A stretch of 64,000 bases of DNA, taken from contig NC_071333.1 of the NCBI RefSeq assembly GCF_010183535.1, positions 13,452,587 through 13,516,586 of the forward strand, read 5' to 3'. The stretch is from Caenorhabditis remanei (taxonomy: Eukaryota > Nematoda > Chromadorea > Rhabditida > Rhabditidae). This document shows positions 23,378-36,296 of this stretch, one piece after another; within the stretch, counting starts at the first letter, position 1, and every line of letters begins with the position of its first letter. Below the pieces are notes generated by a model. It was not told the origin of the DNA and made no database searches. It saw only the letters and a program-made list of their open reading frames with translations. The position numbers were made by a program, and so were the translations under genes.

Positions 23378-26300
23378 ATGAGTGAGTTAAAAAATTGAGA
23401 GCTTGGAGGATTCTCAAAACTGTTTGTGAAGAAACTATCAAAGATTTTATTTGAATTGAACAATTTGAAAATTTACGACCCCAATAGACATCAAACGTCA
23501 AAATTCTAAAAGCTAACGTCAGATTTTCCAGTGAACATCAAGGAGACTTTCATCGTCCTATTGGGCATGCAATTCGCCTTCAACGTCATCTGCGTCAACG
23601 ATGCCGCCAACGGAACTCGTAGGTTTTTTGCCCCTCTCTTATGCAACATCAAACATCCAGTAAACCGAGAAGAATCGTGTAATATAATGTAATTTCTGAG
23701 TGACACATGAATACATCCGCCACTTTGCAAACAAATTTTCTTCTCTTTTGTCTCGTATCCCATAGTAGTGGTGCCGTTTATTCCCACTCTTTGAGATCAA
23801 ACGTTGTTGTTTTTTTTTGCTTTTGTGATTTCTGAATTAGAGCAGACAAAGTGTGACTTGAGAAAGAATAGACAATGATGAAGATCACTTGAACTCCAGC
23901 GAGTTGATATAAATGAAAAATGACATGAACTTTTTCAGTTGTTGACGACATTGCTCAGAAGTTGCTCAGCTATCAACCAAGTCAGGAAAATATCACCAAC
24001 ATTGCCGCTCAGGAATCGAAAAGCAACAACAACACCTCGGAAACTGATGAAGGGTCAGTTAACATATGTTCCTGCGCATCATTAAGATACGACCTTTGTG
24101 TCTTCTCGTTCAACGCAGCTGCTGCTTAGAACAACTCGGAAAGCGGTGACAGCGTACCACCCGTCGCGCACCAAAGCGCCATTACACCCGCAACCTTTAT
24201 TCCATTTTGACCCCTCGGCGCGTATTCCATATATTTCGTTTTTGAAACATTTCGCCGTCGGAATATTTTGGTCATCTCGTTTTCTAATTCGAAGTGAAAA
24301 TTAGATATATTTCCTTTTTTTTTTAGTTAGTTGAAAATTCGATGAGTAGGAAATTGTTATTCAAAACACATTCACCGAGACTCTAAATTCTGCTTTTTCA
24401 GCTTATAGTTAGACGTTATTATTGCATGAATTACTTCTTTCTTCCCCCTGAAAATTTCGTTAAAAAACGTATAGAAAAACAAAAATTAATATTGCAAAAT
24501 TTCGAACAAAAAAGTTTTAGCGTTAAATTTTAAAAACTAGTTGATTTCGTAGACACAAAATTATATTTCAATAAAGTGCAATTTATCCTACAGAACTGAA
24601 AACGTTCAAGTTGATTGTTTCGAACTGCCGGAAAACAATTAGATCTGCTCTTCTTACCCAGGGTAATCTTCTTCTGAATCTCCTTTTTTGTTGTCGTCGT
24701 TTTTTCTTCAAACGAGAATAGAAAAAATAGGGTCACAAACGAAACATATAGCTCTGAGACTGAGGCCATGTGAAAATCATGTGACAAACGGAAGGGACAT
24801 TCACCCCTCTTCTCTCTTTTCGACCAGCCATTTTTTGCTTGAGTTCATTAATTCGCTTCAAATTTTCTGTTCTATTGAACACAGAACTCCAGAAAACAGA
24901 ACTAGTGTTATTTTCAGTTTTTGAGACGGATCTTAGGTTTTTCGGTCATAAAATGGTCAGGATGAAGCACTAAAACACTCTTTTCAACAATCCTGTGACC
25001 CGACGGAAACAATGTAGAAAAATAAGAAAAGGAAGCGTTTGTGGGAAGGACAATAGTGAAACTTGAGATTTGTTTCTGTTTGTTTGTAGCACACCACTAA
25101 ATTTGTTGAATCTCTCAGATTTTTGAACATGAGAAGATACCAAAGAAAACGAAACCAGAAGGTTCAAAAATACCAAGTTGTTTTTTCTCGTCTAATTTCC
25201 GCCTATCTGAACAACATGAAACATCATGAGCTCGTCATGTGTTTGCTTCACTAAGGTGCTCACATCTCAGAAATCAGACGTCTTCTTGAGCGAAAAAACT
25301 TCATTTCCAACTTTCATTCCTACTAGCCTTCAGAAGTTGTTATCTCATCTCATTCGTCATTTTTCATTGTTTACTTGAAGTCGTCTGTCACCCTCCTCTC
25401 ATTTTTTCTCATTTTTAGTTTTTTTTCTCTCACACTTTCTATCAGTTCGAAATATATTACAATTTTTTCCAATCTGGTATCCCATAGAAAAAACTGAGAG
25501 CATTTCCTCTTTCTCTTCACTTGTTTTCCTAGCTTTTGTCCAATTTTTCTGTCTGATTCTCGCTTATTTTTTGCCACATCTCATTTCTCATTTTTAGTTG
25601 TTTTCCTGCTGACGTTCTAACTTTGTGTATCAATGGTTGGTCTAGCCAAGATTCCTATTTCCTGTTGCTGGCTACCTTGTGAGACAGGAAATTTGCATCG
25701 TTCCAATTTAAAAATAACTGAAAAAGTGAGAAAGTGGCAAAAATAGAGGAAGAGAGAAAAGTGAAAAGAGGGGGAGGTTCTGAGTGTGTCAAATGAAAAA
25801 TAAAATAAATATCCTCCTGTGACGCTAGACATTTGCTATTATGAGATTTCCCAACTTTTTCATCGCAACAATTTTTTTTAGTTTTGTTATCTGATAATTT
25901 TTCAGTATGGAAGCCGAAGGAGAATGGGTTCAAAATGCAAATCCAGAGGAGATCGAGGAAGCAAAGCATCTGTTGGATCCAGTCCACATGGACTTCCAAC
26001 ATACCACCAAACCACTTGCCTTCGTGTTCCTCATCATTCTCGTCACTCTTGCCAAACCGAGTATGTTTAGTATTTTCAAGCCAAAATCAGAATTTTCAAT
26101 TATCAAAATATGTAATTTCTTCCTGTTTCAGCTCTCCACTGGCCAGGACTCCGTATGCTCCCTGAATCCGTTGTTCTCATGATGTATGGAGTTTTGATGG
26201 CTACCGGAGTGAAGGCTGGACTCAAGATCGACCCCGGACAACTGGACACTTTCATGTTCTTTATGATTCTCCTCCCAGCTATTGTCAATGACGCCGGATT

Positions 26301-28709
26301 GTCCATGCAGAAGAAGGAGTTCACCATTGCTCTTCCGAAGATTCTTCTCTTTGCAGTCTTTGGAACTGTCATTCATGCATTGCTCTTGGCCAGCACCATG
26401 TATGCCATCGAGTTTCTCTTTGATTTCAAGCCAGGATTTCTCCATCTTTTCGTCTTCTCAGTTCTTATCAGTGCTGTCGACCCGGTATCTGTTTTGAGTA
26501 CCTTCGCTGAGTTAGATGTCAAGAAGAGTCTCTTCATCCTTATCTTTGGAGAATCTCTCTGCAACGACGCTGTTACCATTGTTCTCTACCGTACCTCCAT
26601 CAACGTCATCAAGACTTCGGATGCCACTGACGAAATGTTCACTATTGCCTCGGTTGCTGGAAGCTGCTTGGTTCAATTTATCATCGTCTGTGGAGCTGGT
26701 CTTCTCTGTGGAGCAATCGTCGGATTCCTTGGAGTTTTCATCATGAAGTAAGAATTTTCTATTATGATACAACTTTATAAATATTGCATGCTTGCAGAAA
26801 CATGGTCGGCCATCAAATGAGTCAGCCAATCTTCCAACTGTTCTGCCCATACTTGGCATACCTCTTGGCTGAAACTGGTCACTACTCTGGAATTCTCGCC
26901 TCCATCCTCTGTGCTGGAATCATGTCGTATTACATGGCGGCTAACATGTGTGTGGAAATGGAATTCGCTGCGTTCACTTTCTCGAAGACTGGATCATCGC
27001 TGTAAGTTTTTTTTTCGATTCTTAGGGCTGGGACAGGTCACATCAAAAAATCTGAAATAGTAAAAATCAATTTTCAGCTCCGAGTCTTGCATCTTCTTCT
27101 ACCTCGGTGTCTCTCTTGTCTCGTACAACCATGAGTTCGACTACTACTTCATTGCTATCACTGTCTTGTGCTGCACGCTCTACCGTTTCATAGGTAACTC
27201 ACCGCAAACTTAAAACAAGAAACAACATAAAATTAACTTTTCAGTTACCTGCGCCCTCTCCGCCTTCTACAATCTATTTGCCTCGAAGGAGGATCGAATT
27301 CCATTCGCCGATCAATTGGTTGTCACCCACGCAGGAATCCGTGGAGCTGTCTGTTTCGGTCTCGTCCAAATTATAGACGAAAGAATCATCCCAGCCAAGC
27401 CTTACTTCGTCACTACCACTCTCGCTATGATCTTCATCACCTCTATCCTCCAGGGCTGCACTATCAAGTTTGTCATGAAGTGTCTCAAGATCCCCGGTGA
27501 CGATGGAATCAAACAGAAAGATCCAGAAGTTCTCACGTGGTTCACTAACTTCAACGATAAGTATATCAAGAGATGGCTTGCTTCAGAGAACACTTGTAAG
27601 TAGGTTTTAAGTATTTCAGAAAAATAAATCGAATGTTTCAGACCTCCCGACCGATGAGACCTTCCGAAATCTTGGACTTCCCAAAGCTGTCAGCACTGCA
27701 CTTCGTATTGGTGAACGCAGTCACACCGATCTGTATGTTACTTGTATTTCTCATCCGTTTCATAGTCGTTTCATATTTTCAGCACTCGCCACGGAGAAGT
27801 TTCCCACACCCAGATCCCATCTATCAGCCGTCCAACTGTTGCTCCATTTGCTCCATTCGTTGACTTCTCAAGCCTTGATGATGGAGATGATCGCCAGAAA
27901 TCCACCGGAAGACGTACCCCGGTCAGCAGAAACCAAACACGCTACTCCCGTCATTTCATCTATGCTATTCCAACCGAGGCTGATAACTACTTGACCTGCC
28001 CAGTTAGCGCATCGAAACGCCCACCATTCGATCCAAATCGTAAGTCACCGCAAAAGTTAAACTGGAAATAAATTCATACACTTCCAGAATTATACAACAA
28101 CCAGAACACCGTCAGCAACCCAGGAGATGCCGAGAGAGCCCGCTGCTACAACCGTCGCCACAACTCGATGAGCGGAGCCGACAGTGTTGAATTGAAGCAA
28201 CTTCGAGAGCCAATTGCCAAGAAATGTAAGTTTTGAGGAATATACATTTCACTGTAGTATAAATAAAAAATAACCTAACTGGGAAGTTGGAGTTTTAAAA
28301 AAGACGATAAAACTTTGACTATAGTTTCAAAGATATTCTCAAAAAATTTTGGTTCACACCAGAGTTGCGCGGAAGTGATTTTTTCCAAAACGGAAGTCGG
28401 AAGTCGGAAGTAAAATTTCTAATCCGGAAGTCGGAAGTCGGAAGTCGGAAGTAAAAAAAACAGCACGGAAGTCGGAAGTCGGAATTCTCTGGTTCACACC
28501 TTTTGGGATCATGATCTTTTCGAAAAATATTTTTTAAAACCAAAATTTCAAAAAGTATAATTTCAGTGTCCCGTACCATCACCAGCGGAAACAAGCAATT
28601 CGTCATCAACCCAGATGAGGCAATCAGTGAGGAATCGCCAGCAGCTATCCCAAAGAAGAGAGCCACCTTTGAAGACGACGAGATCTCCAAGATTGATGAC
28701 AGCGAGTAA
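23378..28709 (+). CDS. Na+/H+ exchanger, SLC9A/NHX family
   Basis: Electroneutral sodium-proton antiporter of a cell membrane. Exons: 23378-23381, 23532-23618, 23939-24053, 25906-26060, 26132-26747, 26798-27001, 27078-27193, 27245-27595, 27642-27732, 27783-28039, 28088-28225, 28567-28709. These give 758 residues. The first exon contributes only ATGA; splicing makes MMNIKETFIVLLG, a signal-anchor-like helix. The membrane domain shows the hallmark run VDPVSVLSTFAELDVKKSLF followed by FGESLCNDAV (family ion-binding ND pair), then THAGIRGAVCF matching the conserved late helix of NHE proteins. The cytoplasmic tail of about 250 residues is Ser/Arg-rich and ends acidic. The acceptor at 25905 sits one base before an ATG (MEAEGEWVQN), so a shorter isoform from an internal promoter in the 1.85-kb intron 3 is possible. 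C. elegans has several X-linked nhx paralogues and I cannot say which this is. Confidence 0.95.
28351..28500. repeat. Tandem CGGAAGT array inside an exchanger intron
   Basis: Intron 11 of the exchanger contains ten CGGAAGT-type heptamers in three clusters (28391-28411, 28425-28452, 28466-28486; the last unit is CGGAATT), separated by A-rich spacers. A degenerate unit lies near 28369. The 10-mer GGTTCACACC flanks the array on both sides (28351-28360 and 28491-28500). The unit contains the GGAA core of ETS-factor sites, which may be coincidence. Confidence 0.85.
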
Positions 28710-29270
28710 TCACTAAAATACTCCGATTATCCCGCGGGTCCCTGACCTCCCTGCCTACAGTATTTCAGTTTTTACTTCTATTCCCTTTTTTCGCCTTACT
28801 CTTTTTTCTTTTGTTTTCTTTTTTCTGTCCCTCGTCTTTTTTCGTACTCCATCCTTCTCCTAGGGTTTTTGTTAATTTATTATGTTTCTGGTCGCTTCTG
28901 GTAGCTGTTTCATAATCCTGGTGACGAATCACCTTAACCAGCAAATCCCTTCAATTTCTTAAGATTATCGTCCCCCTAACGTCAAAAATCGTGACATTTG
29001 TCGGTTTGTCTTTGAACGTCTTGCCAAAGTCATCACTCAACTACGAACCAGACACTGTCCGATTTCTGATGAGTTGTTTTCTCCTTCTTGTATAATTTCC
29101 GGTTCCTAACTTACACCTCTGTTTTATCGTTCCCATGTCCCAATTGCGCCGACAATTGAGCATAATCATTTTTGGTTCAAATTGGCTTGTTGACACTTTT
29201 GACTTTAATTCCATTCTTTTCACTTCTCAATCTCTTTATTAATTATTTCAATTCACATCATTCAACATTA
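28710..29270. other. Convergent 3' ends of the exchanger and otopetrin genes
   Basis: About 560 bp of pyrimidine-rich 3' UTR sequence for the exchanger. No AATAAA is seen on the plus strand before 29431, so the exchanger either uses a variant signal here or overlaps the otopetrin gene antisense. Confidence 0.5.
29235..29240 (-). promoter_or_regulatory. Otopetrin polyadenylation signal
   Basis: AATAAA on the minus strand begins about 30 nt after the stop codon, giving a very short 3' UTR. Confidence 0.6.
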
Positions 29271-31536
29271 TCACAGCTGGGTACGCTCTTCCTCGTGCTC
29301 TTTCGGTTTCTTCGGTGGTCTAAAAGTCTTCTTCCAGACCTCGGCGAAGCACGCGGAGCTGTGAAATCTGAAAACTCGATTGTCATTCGTGTATCACGAT
29401 AACATAATAACTTCTGTATCATTTTCAACTAATAAAACTGAAAAATGTAAACTTTTCTTACCTGTAGAAAATAGTGAGTGGTGAGCAGCCTCGAACTATA
29501 ATTGCCCAGTAATATGATCCATACATAGCTATCATTTCATCATTAATTCCAGCCTTTTGCGCTTCGAAGATGTTCATCAGGAACTGTGCACAATTCATCA
29601 TAAGCAACATAGTGATGACCTAGAAAAGTACATTAAAAAATAAGAAATTTTCTTGATTCTACCTGTTTTCCTGGCTTGTACCTGAGCATATGAGCGTTGC
29701 CTTCTTCTAATCTCAACCGAGACGCAACCATAATCAATCCACTTTGGAATGTCACTTGGATCTAAAAACCAACTAATTAATGACATTCAATCTTCTAGAA
29801 ACATACCAATCTTAGAACATTTGTGATAAAAATGATGAGCGGAAGGCCAATTGTCATGTTGTTCACAAATGACAAGATTCCACCAATAGAGAATGTGAGT
29901 TCTCCCATCAAGCCAACTACCAGCAGAATTCTATCAAGTAACTCGGCGTTGTCATCTTCTCGATCGTCGTCTTCCATTAAAAACGTCAAATATTTCATCC
30001 TCCAAAATGCGAAAATCACCAAAAATGTGGAGACCAAAAAGAATATCATGTTCGTACAAGCAAAAATCTGAAAAATTAGTTCTAGTATATTTGACAGCAC
30101 TTGACGTACCCATTGTGCAACATTTTTGTCAGATGAGTATGCATTAAACAGAGCAATTGCAATTATAGTGATGATGATACAGGCAAACCCAGCGAATAGT
30201 CCTTCTGCAGTTCGAGAGCAGTCAATTTTCAGAATACTCCGTTTTCTCATTTTCTTCTCCATCTAGAAATAATTTGTTGCAGATTAGATAGTTTCAAGAA
30301 ATACTCACTTGATCCCTCTTGAGTCTCTCCAAGTTAGTCCAAAAAACAAAAGCTACACCAGCGCAAATCAGGGAGTACTCGACGACACATGTATACATGA
30401 ACTCGTTGTAACCATTGAAAACACAAAGGACTCCTTTGCATGGTTCTTCTACTTCATGGTGATGGCCGAGACCAGAAAAATATAATTATTGTACGATTAG
30501 ATGACAGTTAACTTACTTCTGGAGTCATTCTCGTGTTGAACATGTCTGATTTCTTTGATAGTTTCAACTTCCTCATAGAGAATATAACGGAGCCACATCC
30601 ATAAGTTGGTCCCAGTTAAATGCATCAACCCAAACCTTGCAAGGTTGCCATCTCCGGTGAATATGATCTGATATTACGGTACAGAACGGTATTTACCAAC
30701 TGAACTTGCAAATAAACTCACTTTTCCATTGCAATAGACAAACCACATCTGCACAAATATAAATACTGCTGCCATCATATTCAGAATATCTGATCTAAAA
30801 TGTATACAAGTGAATTCGGATAATTTTCCTACTACTCACATGGCACTGCATTCTCCTTCGTTTGAAGTCCATCCCAGTAGACATATCACAAAAATGAGGA
30901 GATAATAAACTACACCAATTATACCAAATACTGTAAAAGTTATATTGAAAATGTATTTCTGAAATGTTACTCACAAACACAACCGAGTCGTAGATATAAG
31001 CTTCCGGTTGAAGTGTTTGCAAGCACTTCTGGTCCCGTCCCGTCACTCATAGCACTATTTCGAAGACTTTGACGACGTCGTTTTATTGTGAAATGCATAT
31101 CATGGACTAAATATGAGCAGTACGCAATGAATACGATGGAGCCACCGAGTAGCCATGTTCCGAGAACCTGGACAACATTTTGGATTACAGGAAAAGACAA
31201 AAAGTAACTGACCAGATCTTTTACACTGATCTTGTCGGTGTTTTCTGTAGCTGCGATAATATTTGATAGTTCTATAACAATTCCAGCAATCACAATAAAT
31301 ATAGCATAAAAACAAGTGAATAACCGGAAGACATACGCTCTGTAAATTTTTTTTCAAAACAGATGACTAGTCAACCTGAAAAAAATTTCAACATACCTTG
31401 ATCCTGTATTCGATAACCAGAACTCTTTCTTCTCAGGAAATCGAAACCTCACTTTGCTGTTTGGTGTTGTGATCGTAGAGCAGTTTGATGTTTCTGTCCT
31501 ATCAATCAATTCAAACTCTTCTTTTGCCATATACAT
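29271..31536 (-). CDS. Otopetrin-like proton channel
   Basis: Multi-pass membrane protein of the otopetrin family (proton-selective channels; nematode otpl paralogues). Exons on the minus strand: 31536-31397, 31339-30975, 30930-30840, 30794-30722, 30667-30517, 30472-30309, 30262-30110, 30067-29807, 29761-29663, 29619-29462, 29367-29271. These give 583 residues. Recognised by FGLMHLTGTNLWMWLRYILYEE, VCVFNGYNEFMYTCVVEYSLICAG and the C-terminal FYRFHSSACF with a basic-acidic tail. The start follows a TTTTTTAG acceptor, probably a trans-splice site. Two oddities: the acceptor expected before 30472 reads TTTTCTG instead of TTTTCAG. Also, 45 in-frame nt within exon 2 (donor GTCAGT, end TTGTCCAG) could be a further intron, giving 568 residues. 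A +1 base split codon joins correctly for both candidate acceptors of exon 6 (30472 or 30451). Confidence 0.92.
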
Positions 31537-32415
31537 CTAAAAAATACTAAAAAAAAAGCGTAGGGGTTGCAACAAGGGAGAACAAATGGCAAAGGCGAAC
31601 GATAACGAATCAAAGCAGAACGAGTCATCAGGACTCGAGAAAAAAGGTAAAAAGGAAGGAAATGTGGCAAATCGAAGCAGAATCACTGATAACTGACATT
31701 CTAGGCGTGCTGAAACCAACCTCATAGTAGGGTGTCTTGAATTCTCAAAAGAGTATCAATGGCCGGTGAATAAATATTCTTTTTATCGTCGCAACACCGA
31801 TCGCGAATGCAAATATGTGAGTGAGCGTGGTGGACGCCGCCGTCGTCGCCCGCCGCTGTACTACAATCAACTAACAGAGGTGTATGCTTTTCAGGTGATA
31901 ATCGACACTCTTTTTGCACTATCGAGAGAGATGCGAAGTTTATTTTATTTGAACAAAAGGCAGGTATACAGTCTTGGAAACATTTCGGGTTTCAATGGTT
32001 GGAAAAGTACAATGAAAATAATTAATAGAAGTCATCAGAAGCGTAGTTTTCAGGTGGGACAGTTAGCTGAAGAGAAAATTTGTTTGAGGGGGAGGGAGAC
32101 AAAACGAGAGACCTAGTTTTGATGGCGAGTGATTTAATTTTTTGGAAAAGTGCACAAAAAAGGCATTGGGTATTGAGAAGTGACACACGGCAATACGCCA
32201 CAAAGTTGTCTTTTTATCAAAAACATAACGTGGCAAGTAGGTGGGATTAAAGATTGAACAGTGACAATGGGAAAAAATAAGAAAATGAAATATAAGAAGG
32301 TAAATTGAAATAATATTCCCTCTTCCTCTTTTGAAACGATGAAAGTGGGCAATTCAAAGAAAATAAAAGTGTAGTGACTAGAAAAAAGGTAAGCCGGAGA
32401 GGGAATAGCAGTTGT
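31537..32415. promoter_or_regulatory. Otopetrin upstream region
   Basis: About 0.9 kb between the otopetrin start and the 3' end of the next minus-strand gene. It includes the 3' UTR of that gene. An arginine-rich plus-strand frame (31766-32116) overlaps a GC-rich CGCCGCCGTC patch but has no splice or domain support. Confidence 0.4.
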
Positions 32416-35400
32416 TTAAACAATATGCTCTCGACGTGTTGTTGTTGTTGTCGTGGTGGTCGTATGCTGGACTTGTCCGTTCGCCAAGTAGCTATCCTGG
32501 AACATTAATCACTTTCAGAGAATTTCAGAATACTGATTGAAAGTATGCCGGCAATAAGACTAGATGTCTAAAGTGAGATTTACAATTCTATTTGAAGACG
32601 ATTCTATTGTGAAAAAGCAAGAATACGCATGTTAGTTAGGCTCTAACCTCAGTGCTTGGAGAGTCTTGCCGCCGCTCTCCATAATCAGATCCAGTTCTAT
32701 TCACAGTACCGCCGTTCTGCTGATGGGTCACAACTTGGCGGTTTCCATTTTGGATTGGATGATTGTGCACTTGCTCCTGTGTTGATTGATCTTCATTTCG
32801 TCTCGAAAGAATTCCCACTGGTTTGCGGATAGCGGATGTGCTTGTCCACTCTTCATTAGTTATCAATGGTTCGTTGGATCCATGGTCGGAGCCTGATGTT
32901 CTCCTGTTGTTAGAAGTTCTCAAAAGAATAATATCAATTATGGTATAATAGAATTGAAAATCTCACTTTTTGTCACTTGTCTCCGTTTTTGTGTTTTCTT
33001 CGTATCTGTAGTTGTCTTGAATTTCTTCCTTCTCGTAAGCACGGTTCAAAATTCTGAAGCAACTAAAAAGATGCATTGCAGTGGAATAGTCGGTAGCAGT
33101 AAATAGAAATAGCTTACATTAAATATGCCAAAATCAGGCACAAGATAAGAAGCAGGGCGATTCCAAGAAGGCAACCCAGAACAATGGTCCATGTTCGGAA
33201 GGCATAAGCCACGCCCTGAAAATAGTTTTGGTGGGAATAACGAAACATTTTCGAGAGAAAAAGAAAAACTAAAAGAAAGCCGGCAAGGATTACCACGTTA
33301 TTGACATTCACTGCAGCTGAGCAGGCACCGTTGTAAACTCCATAAGTGCATACTTTGCATTCAACGACCTAAAAAATAAGATGGATCATTTATCATGTGA
33401 ATGTCGGGCGGTTTTTCAAAACAAAACCCGAACTCAAAGATTTCGAAACAAAGGGATTAGTTCTGACCTGAGTTTTCTGCGCATTCCATTTGCACAAAGA
33501 GAATGTGTCCGTTCGGTTACTGTAGCAAGCAACAAGTTGGTTGGGTTGAGCATTGGTATTATTGCAGGTTAAATCACAATATGGTCCCATAAAATTGTTG
33601 ATACATTGGACATTTATGTTTAGTTGCAATCTGAAGCAATTGCAATGAAAATAAAATTTTGGTTTCGAAAAATTGTGGCTGAGCTGAATTCAGACAAATT
33701 TCTAATACTTACTGGGTCCCAAGATTTGTTCCAGCCAGTGTCAATGTTTGGGTTCCTGCTTGGTTATTGGAATTTGTACTGAATTTGGAGAGGTCCACAA
33801 CAAATGAATCTACCAACGAGAGATGATTGAAGAAGAGAAGTTGGCCACTGGTAGAATCCATAACGACTCCGAGATGTTGAACGAATACATCAATGGACAC
33901 CTTGAATATGTTTTTCTTTATAATTATATCTAGGTTTGTGTTTTACCGGTTTGGTAGTCATATAGAATGTGTGTTGGTTTGTCCAGTTTCCAGTTGTCAT
34001 TATACCGTTAGTTGGTACTGGATAGAAGTTAGATTGAGTGTACTGGATGGATTGGCTGAAAAATGTTTTTTATCCAAAAAATCCCATGTTTTGACTTCAA
34101 GCTTATTTACAGTTTACATTCCATTTATTTTTGATATATTTCATCGATGATTCACTATCAGTTGAGCTGTTAGTCACCTGCTCTCCCTCTCTCTTAACAA
34201 TCAATATGCAAATACAAATACACACTCGAATGCGTACATACGCCCGCATACTTCTTAACAACACGTACAAAACCCTTATCACTTAATATGGCTACTCACT
34301 ATCAGTGACCTAGTTGGCAACAAGCTCATTTCTATTCAATTCATAGTTAAATACAGGTACCAGATGGTACGAACTTACTCGGCACAAGAGATAACAAGCA
34401 CGAAACTGAATTGACATTGGTTTTGATGGTTACTGGGCACATAGTTGCAGTTTGAAATCGGACAGTTGCAGGTTGTACCATTAGGAAGTTTCAATCCAGT
34501 GTTGGAATAGGAAATAAGTTGGAGATCTACTTCAGCACCCATCAATCCAGTGCCAGTGTCCAATGCTAAGGGGTTATTAGAGAAAACAGTTCTTCCGGGT
34601 GATCCCATTCGCTGAAATTAGCAAAAACTGAATTTCCTTAAGATTGGATTATTATACTTACTCCTCCATATCCGTTTTGGCTTCCATATCCACCCTGTGC
34701 TCCATATCTCGATCCATATTGGCTTTGATATCCGGAGTTGCCACCGTACCCATAGCCACCACCTTGTTGAACCCCTTGGATGCTGAAATAAAGGAGCAGG
34801 TGTAAAGATGAATCATTTTCTCATTTCCGTCTATTTTTGTCTTCTATATTACTCATGCGTAACCTTTCAGTTCTCCTCTCACCTCAAAGGACAGAGAATG
34901 GAACGGGTTAGAATGCATGCCGGGTAAGTGTGGGAACAAAAACTCACTTTTCTTGAATATTTATCGTCCGTTGCTCTTTGAACTGACCGCCAAAGTTAGC
35001 GCCACCGCCGCCGCCAATCACCGGACCCGGTCCCACAATAACATGACTCTGTTGGTATCTGCTGAAACGGTCGGTTTGACTTTCAGTGGGATAAAGAACA
35101 AACATAGGGAAAATTGGACTGTGGTAGTAATATCAATATTTTGATTTTGATGAGTTTCAGTTTTTATTGCTCCTTAAAACGTAACGCAGCGTGGCAGAAA
35201 ATGTATACTCATGCAACATATGACAGAGTGCGTGCTGAAATTATAAATGTACACAAATTGGCAAAAACAGAATTGGCAATTAAGGAAGTTCAAAAATGTT
35301 TTAAGCATGCAACTTAGTATTAAGGCAGTAAAAAATGAAAATTTTTATGCCGCGCTAGTTAAGTCGATTATAAGTGCAATACTTCCATTCAAATAGTCAT

Positions 35401-35592
35401 TATAATTAATTTCATAATTGAAAAGAGATGTTCGTGCTATTAATTACCATACCTTTGTGACCCTCCACCTCCTCCTTGGAATCCTCCTTGTTGATATCCA
35501 CCTTGCTGGCCGCCTTGAAACTGTTGCTGTTGGTATTGTGCGTCACCCCGTCCCAAGAACCCAAGGACCACAAATAGCGCGGTCACGCGCAT
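32416..35592 (-). CDS. Type I membrane protein with Notch-ligand-like (MNNL/DSL) ectodomain, long form
   Basis: Minus-strand exons: 35592-35453, 35061-34948, 34782-34662, 34611-34379, 34055-33947, 33900-33713, 33630-33468, 33368-33294, 33215-33118, 33062-32967, 32918-32648, 32496-32416. These give 562 residues. Order: signal peptide (1-18), Gln/Gly/Tyr-rich low-complexity region (19-125), then an ectodomain. The ectodomain opens with EVDLQLISYSNTGLKLPNGTTC, which resembles the MNNL module of Notch ligands, and later has NVQCINNFMGPYCDLTC (about 308-324), like the start of a DSL domain. There are no EGF repeats. One transmembrane helix lies at about 386-413. The roughly 150-residue hydrophilic tail has a Thr-rich run and ends REHIV, a possible PDZ-binding terminus. 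The ligand assignment is inferred from motif resemblance; exon structure is firm. The neighbouring minus-strand gene has the same architecture. Confidence 0.88.
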
Positions 35593-36290
35593 TTCAGTCA
35601 AGGATAAAACTGTAAACAAGAAATCAATAAAGGTATAGTTTTGGAGCTCTGAAAGAGAAAGTGGAAGAAAAAGAAGAATGAGGAAAGAGAGAAAGAGAGA
35701 GTTAAACGAGGGAAAGAGGTGCGGGTGTTATCGTACAAATACGGCGAAAGACCGTCTCACACTATCAGCACCACTAACGTCTTGGTTGTGTCTTCACCCT
35801 CTCAAACGACCGCCCACCAGTCTTCTGAGTCCTCACTACTTGCAGGTGAGAAAAGAAGAAGGGATGGAAGAAGAATACTGTTGTCATCAAAAGAAGAGTA
35901 AAAGAGGGGAAAGGCTTGTGGTGATACATAAATAAGGTGTAGGCGCAATCCTTGAGGTGTATGCGCGTGTATTTGTATTTCGGTCCGCCTCAAATGGCGT
36001 GTTTGAACGTGTGAATCACTGAGATGCCGGCCTAAAGCCAGGTGCCGACGACGTGACCTTTCCGGATGGAATAAGATTAGAAACCGTTATTAGCTTTACA
36101 TTGGTCAACCTTCAAGAAAGAATTATCTTATTATTTTTTCCATTATAATCAAATGTTGCATACAATTTCAACAGCGGCTCAAAAGATGACTAACACTTCA
36201 GTTATCATATTTATATTTTCCTACAAATGTATTGAAAGTTGGGAATCGAAGTGTAAACGGAAACGATGATACAATATCAGAAATTTTGAT
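35593..36290. promoter_or_regulatory. Region between the two Notch-ligand-like genes
   Basis: About 0.7 kb with GA-rich runs around 35640-35720. It is too long for a typical SL2 operon gap, so the downstream gene probably has its own promoter here. No TATA box is obvious. Confidence 0.4.
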
Positions 36291-36296
36291 TTTATT
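36291..36296 (-). promoter_or_regulatory. Polyadenylation signal of the shorter Notch-ligand-like gene
   Basis: AATAAA on the minus strand, about 180 nt after the stop codon. Confidence 0.5.

Noticed and set aside
31766..32116. 116-codon arginine-rich plus-strand frame
   Set aside because: No splice, trans-splice or domain support. It lies in the promoter and 3' UTR sequence between two minus-strand genes.
33223..33295. Continuous reading NVVILAGFLLVFLFLSKMF as a transmembrane helix in the long Notch-ligand-like protein
   Set aside because: The segment starts GTAATC and ends TATTTTCAG on the minus strand and is in phase 0, so it is better read as an intron. The true helix follows it.
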